Positions 5,674 through 6,942 of a stretch of 6,942 nucleotides of DNA are shown here, piece by piece. Origin of the DNA: Legionellales bacterium. Its GTDB lineage: Bacteria > Pseudomonadota > Gammaproteobacteria > WLWR01. The notes beneath the pieces are model-generated. The model saw only the letters and a list, made by a program, of their open reading frames with translations. It did not search any database and was not told the DNA's origin. The translations under genes and the position numbers were made by a program. How positions within the stretch are numbered: position 1 is the stretch's first letter; every line of letters begins with the position of its first letter. The stretch covers positions 1 to 6,942 of the forward strand of contig WLWR01000094.1 in the NCBI GenBank assembly GCA_012103495.1, in the 5' to 3' direction.

Positions 5674-6084
5674 CTAATCCACCTTCTCTACAAAAATAGT
5701 TTTCACTGGAAGTTTTTGCGCCGCCAGGCGAAACGCTTCTCTAGCTAATTCAATATCGACGCCTTCCATTTCAAATAACACTCGACCGGGTTGTACCAAT
5801 GCCACCCAATATTCAACATTCCCTTTCCCTTTTCCCTGACGCACTTCCAACGGTTTTTGCGTAATAGGCTTATCCGGGAAAATCCGAATCCAAACTTTAC
5901 CACCACGCTTGACATGCCGTGTCATTGCTCGTCTGGCTGCTTCAATTTGGCGCGCCGTAATCCGCCCCAATTGGGTTGTTTTCAGCCCAAATTTACCAAA
6001 AGAAACTTTATTGCCACGCCACGCCAAACCGCGGTTCCGGCCTTTATGCTGTTTCCTGAATTTTGTTCGTTTCGGTTGTAACAT
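5674..6084 (-). CDS. rplP: 50S ribosomal protein L16
   Basis: L16 lies beside the A-site and helps position aminoacyl-tRNA and the peptidyl-transferase centre. The product is 136 residues, equal to E. coli. It begins MLQPKRTKFRKQHKGRNRGL and contains ITARQIEAARRAMTRHVKRG (42-61), KVWIRIFPDKPITQKPLEVR (63-82), GKGKGNVEYWVALVQPGRVL (84-103) and a C-terminus AREAFRLAAQKLPVKT. The arginine that is hydroxylated in E. coli L16 (Arg81, by the RoxA/YcfD oxygenase) is present as Arg82, shifted by a one-residue insertion near position 22-24. The ATG at 6084 has AAGG about 10 nt upstream and follows the rpsC stop by 21 nt. Confidence 0.98.
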   Translation of the reverse strand: MLQPKRTKFRKQHKGRNRGLAWRGNKVSFGKFGLKTTQLGRITARQIEAARRAMTRHVKRGGKVWIRIFPDKPITQKPLEVRQGKGKGNVEYWVALVQPGRVLFEMEGVDIELAREAFRLAAQKLPVKTIFVEKVD

Positions 6085-6105
6085 GGTAGTAATACCTTAT
6101 ATTGC

Positions 6106-6756
6106 TTACGCGGCTTGCTTATCCGCTTCATGCGGCATGACTTCGCCTTTAAAAATCCAAACCTTGACCCCGATAATCCCATAGGTAGTTAACGCTTCGG
6201 CAGTGCCATAATCAACATCAGCACGAAAAGTGTGCAAAGGCACTCGCCCTTCCCGATACCATTCACTACGGGCAATTTCCGCACCACCCAATCGACCGCT
6301 AACACAGATCTTAATGCCTTGAGCACCAGATCGTAGCGCCGAGGTAACAGCACGTTTCATGGCTCGTCGAAACATAACTCGATTTTGAATCTGTTGTGCA
6401 ACATTTTCAGCAACCAAGACCGCTTCAATATCCGGCTTACGCACTTCTTCAATTTTCAAATGTACCGGCAATCGTAGTAAGTTAGAAATCTCTGTTTTTA
6501 ACTCTTCAACACCACCACCTTTTTTACCAATGATCACCCCGGGTCTTGCCGTGTGAATTAAAATGATAACTTGGTTGGCTAATCGTTGAATCACAATTCG
6601 ACTCACGCCGGCTTGATACAATTTCTTTTTCAGTACACGACGTACTTCAATATCTTGCGCCAACAATTTAGCATAGTCGCCTTCTGCATACCATTTGGAT
6701 TTCCAATCGGTCGTAATCGTTAAGCGAATTCCGTAGGGGTGTACTTTCTGACCCAT
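6106..6756 (-). CDS. rpsC: 30S ribosomal protein S3
   Basis: S3 lies at the mRNA entry channel of the 30S subunit and, with S4 and S5, takes part in mRNA unwinding. The product is 216 residues (E. coli 233; the C-terminal lysine-rich tail is shorter here). It begins MGQKVHPYGIRL; the KH type-2 domain carries its GxxG loop as GKKG (77-80) in HTARPGVIIGKKGGGVEELK (68-87). The C-domain has RVMFRRAMKRAV (126-137) with Arg130, Arg131 and Lys134 at the positions linked to helicase activity in E. coli, then SGRLGGAEIARSEWYREGRV (153-172) and TTYGIIGVKVWIFKGE (190-205). The ATG at 6756 has GAGGAG 8 nt upstream, inside the end of rplV; the rplV stop is 5 nt away. Confidence 0.98.
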   Translation of the reverse strand: MGQKVHPYGIRLTITTDWKSKWYAEGDYAKLLAQDIEVRRVLKKKLYQAGVSRIVIQRLANQVIILIHTARPGVIIGKKGGGVEELKTEISNLLRLPVHLKIEEVRKPDIEAVLVAENVAQQIQNRVMFRRAMKRAVTSALRSGAQGIKICVSGRLGGAEIARSEWYREGRVPLHTFRADVDYGTAEALTTYGIIGVKVWIFKGEVMPHEADKQAA

Positions 6757-6761
6757 GTAGA

Positions 6762-6942
6762 CTACTCCTCGTTATCGGATACTGTGATGGTGATATGGCA
6801 AGAACGCTTCAATATACGCGTGCCTCGCCCTTTGGCTCTTGCCCTGAATCGACGCTGTGTTGTCCCTTCATCCACATACGCCTTTGAAATAATCAATGCA
6901 TCGATATCCGCCGCTTTATTATTTTCGGCATTGGCAATCGCC
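6762..6942 (-). CDS. rplV: 50S ribosomal protein L22 (partial, N-terminus beyond window)
   Basis: L22 lines the peptide exit tunnel with its long beta-hairpin and binds all 23S rRNA domains. Only the last 59 codons are present. They read AIANAENNKAADIDALIISK, then AYVDEGTTQRRFRARAKGRG and TRILKRSCHITITVSDNEE, ending at a TAG. The AIANAE, VDEGxxxxRxxxRAxGR and ILKRxxHITxxVSD blocks match the C-terminal half of L22, including the hairpin region where macrolide-resistance deletions occur in other bacteria; no deletion is evident. The last two Glu codons (GAG GAG) extend beyond the E. coli end and double as the rpsC Shine-Dalgarno. Its place ahead of rpsC is standard for the S10 operon. Confidence 0.96.
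   Translation of the reverse strand, partial: AIANAENNKAADIDALIISKAYVDEGTTQRRFRARAKGRGTRILKRSCHITITVSDNEE
6765..6770 (-). promoter_or_regulatory. Ribosome binding site of rpsC inside rplV
   Basis: The minus strand reads GAGGAG 8 nt before the rpsC ATG. The six bases are the final two sense codons of rplV, so the rpsC site is cleared only when ribosomes finish rplV, consistent with coupling (inference). Confidence 0.7.

Noticed and set aside
1..6942. A hidden accessory or novel system within the window
   Set aside because: All but about 330 bases are accounted for by 16 conserved genes in canonical order, with no foreign gene, repeat array or mobile-element end visible.

Overview
The window is a continuous stretch of a bacterial ribosomal-protein locus, read entirely from the minus strand (right to left in these coordinates). 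It holds 16 genes in the classical order: the end of the S10 operon (rplV partial, rpsC, rplP, rpmC, rpsQ) followed by the spc operon (rplN, rplX, rplE, rpsN, rpsH, rplF, rplR, rpsE, rpmD, rplO, secY partial). The proteins align closely from memory with Escherichia coli homologues, in sequence, length and order. This points to a gammaproteobacterium with moderate to slightly low G+C. The 101-residue S14 carries a four-cysteine zinc motif, which E. coli lacks; as far as I recall Legionella-type S14 proteins have it, so a Legionellales-like lineage is possible but not shown.

Layout from high to low coordinates: 6942-5220 is the S10-operon tail. 5219-5054 is a 166-nt non-coding gap, the only sizeable one in the window; it carries a plausible extended -10 promoter and a structured leader. 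5053 to 1 is the spc operon, which runs off the left edge about 310 codons into secY. Elsewhere the intergenic gaps are 2 to 32 nt, and rpmC and rpsQ overlap by 4 nt, as expected for translationally coupled genes.

All products but one are ribosome parts: seven large-subunit proteins plus S8, S14 and S5 from the spc segment, and L22, S3, L16, L29 and S17 from the S10 segment. SecY is the membrane channel that receives nascent chains from the ribosome. I see no mobile element, CRISPR array, tRNA, accessory gene or novel system. The points worth a second look are small: the zinc-type long S14 and its GTG start, an insertion in L6, and a candidate promoter and nut-like (boxA plus hairpin) element ahead of rplN.
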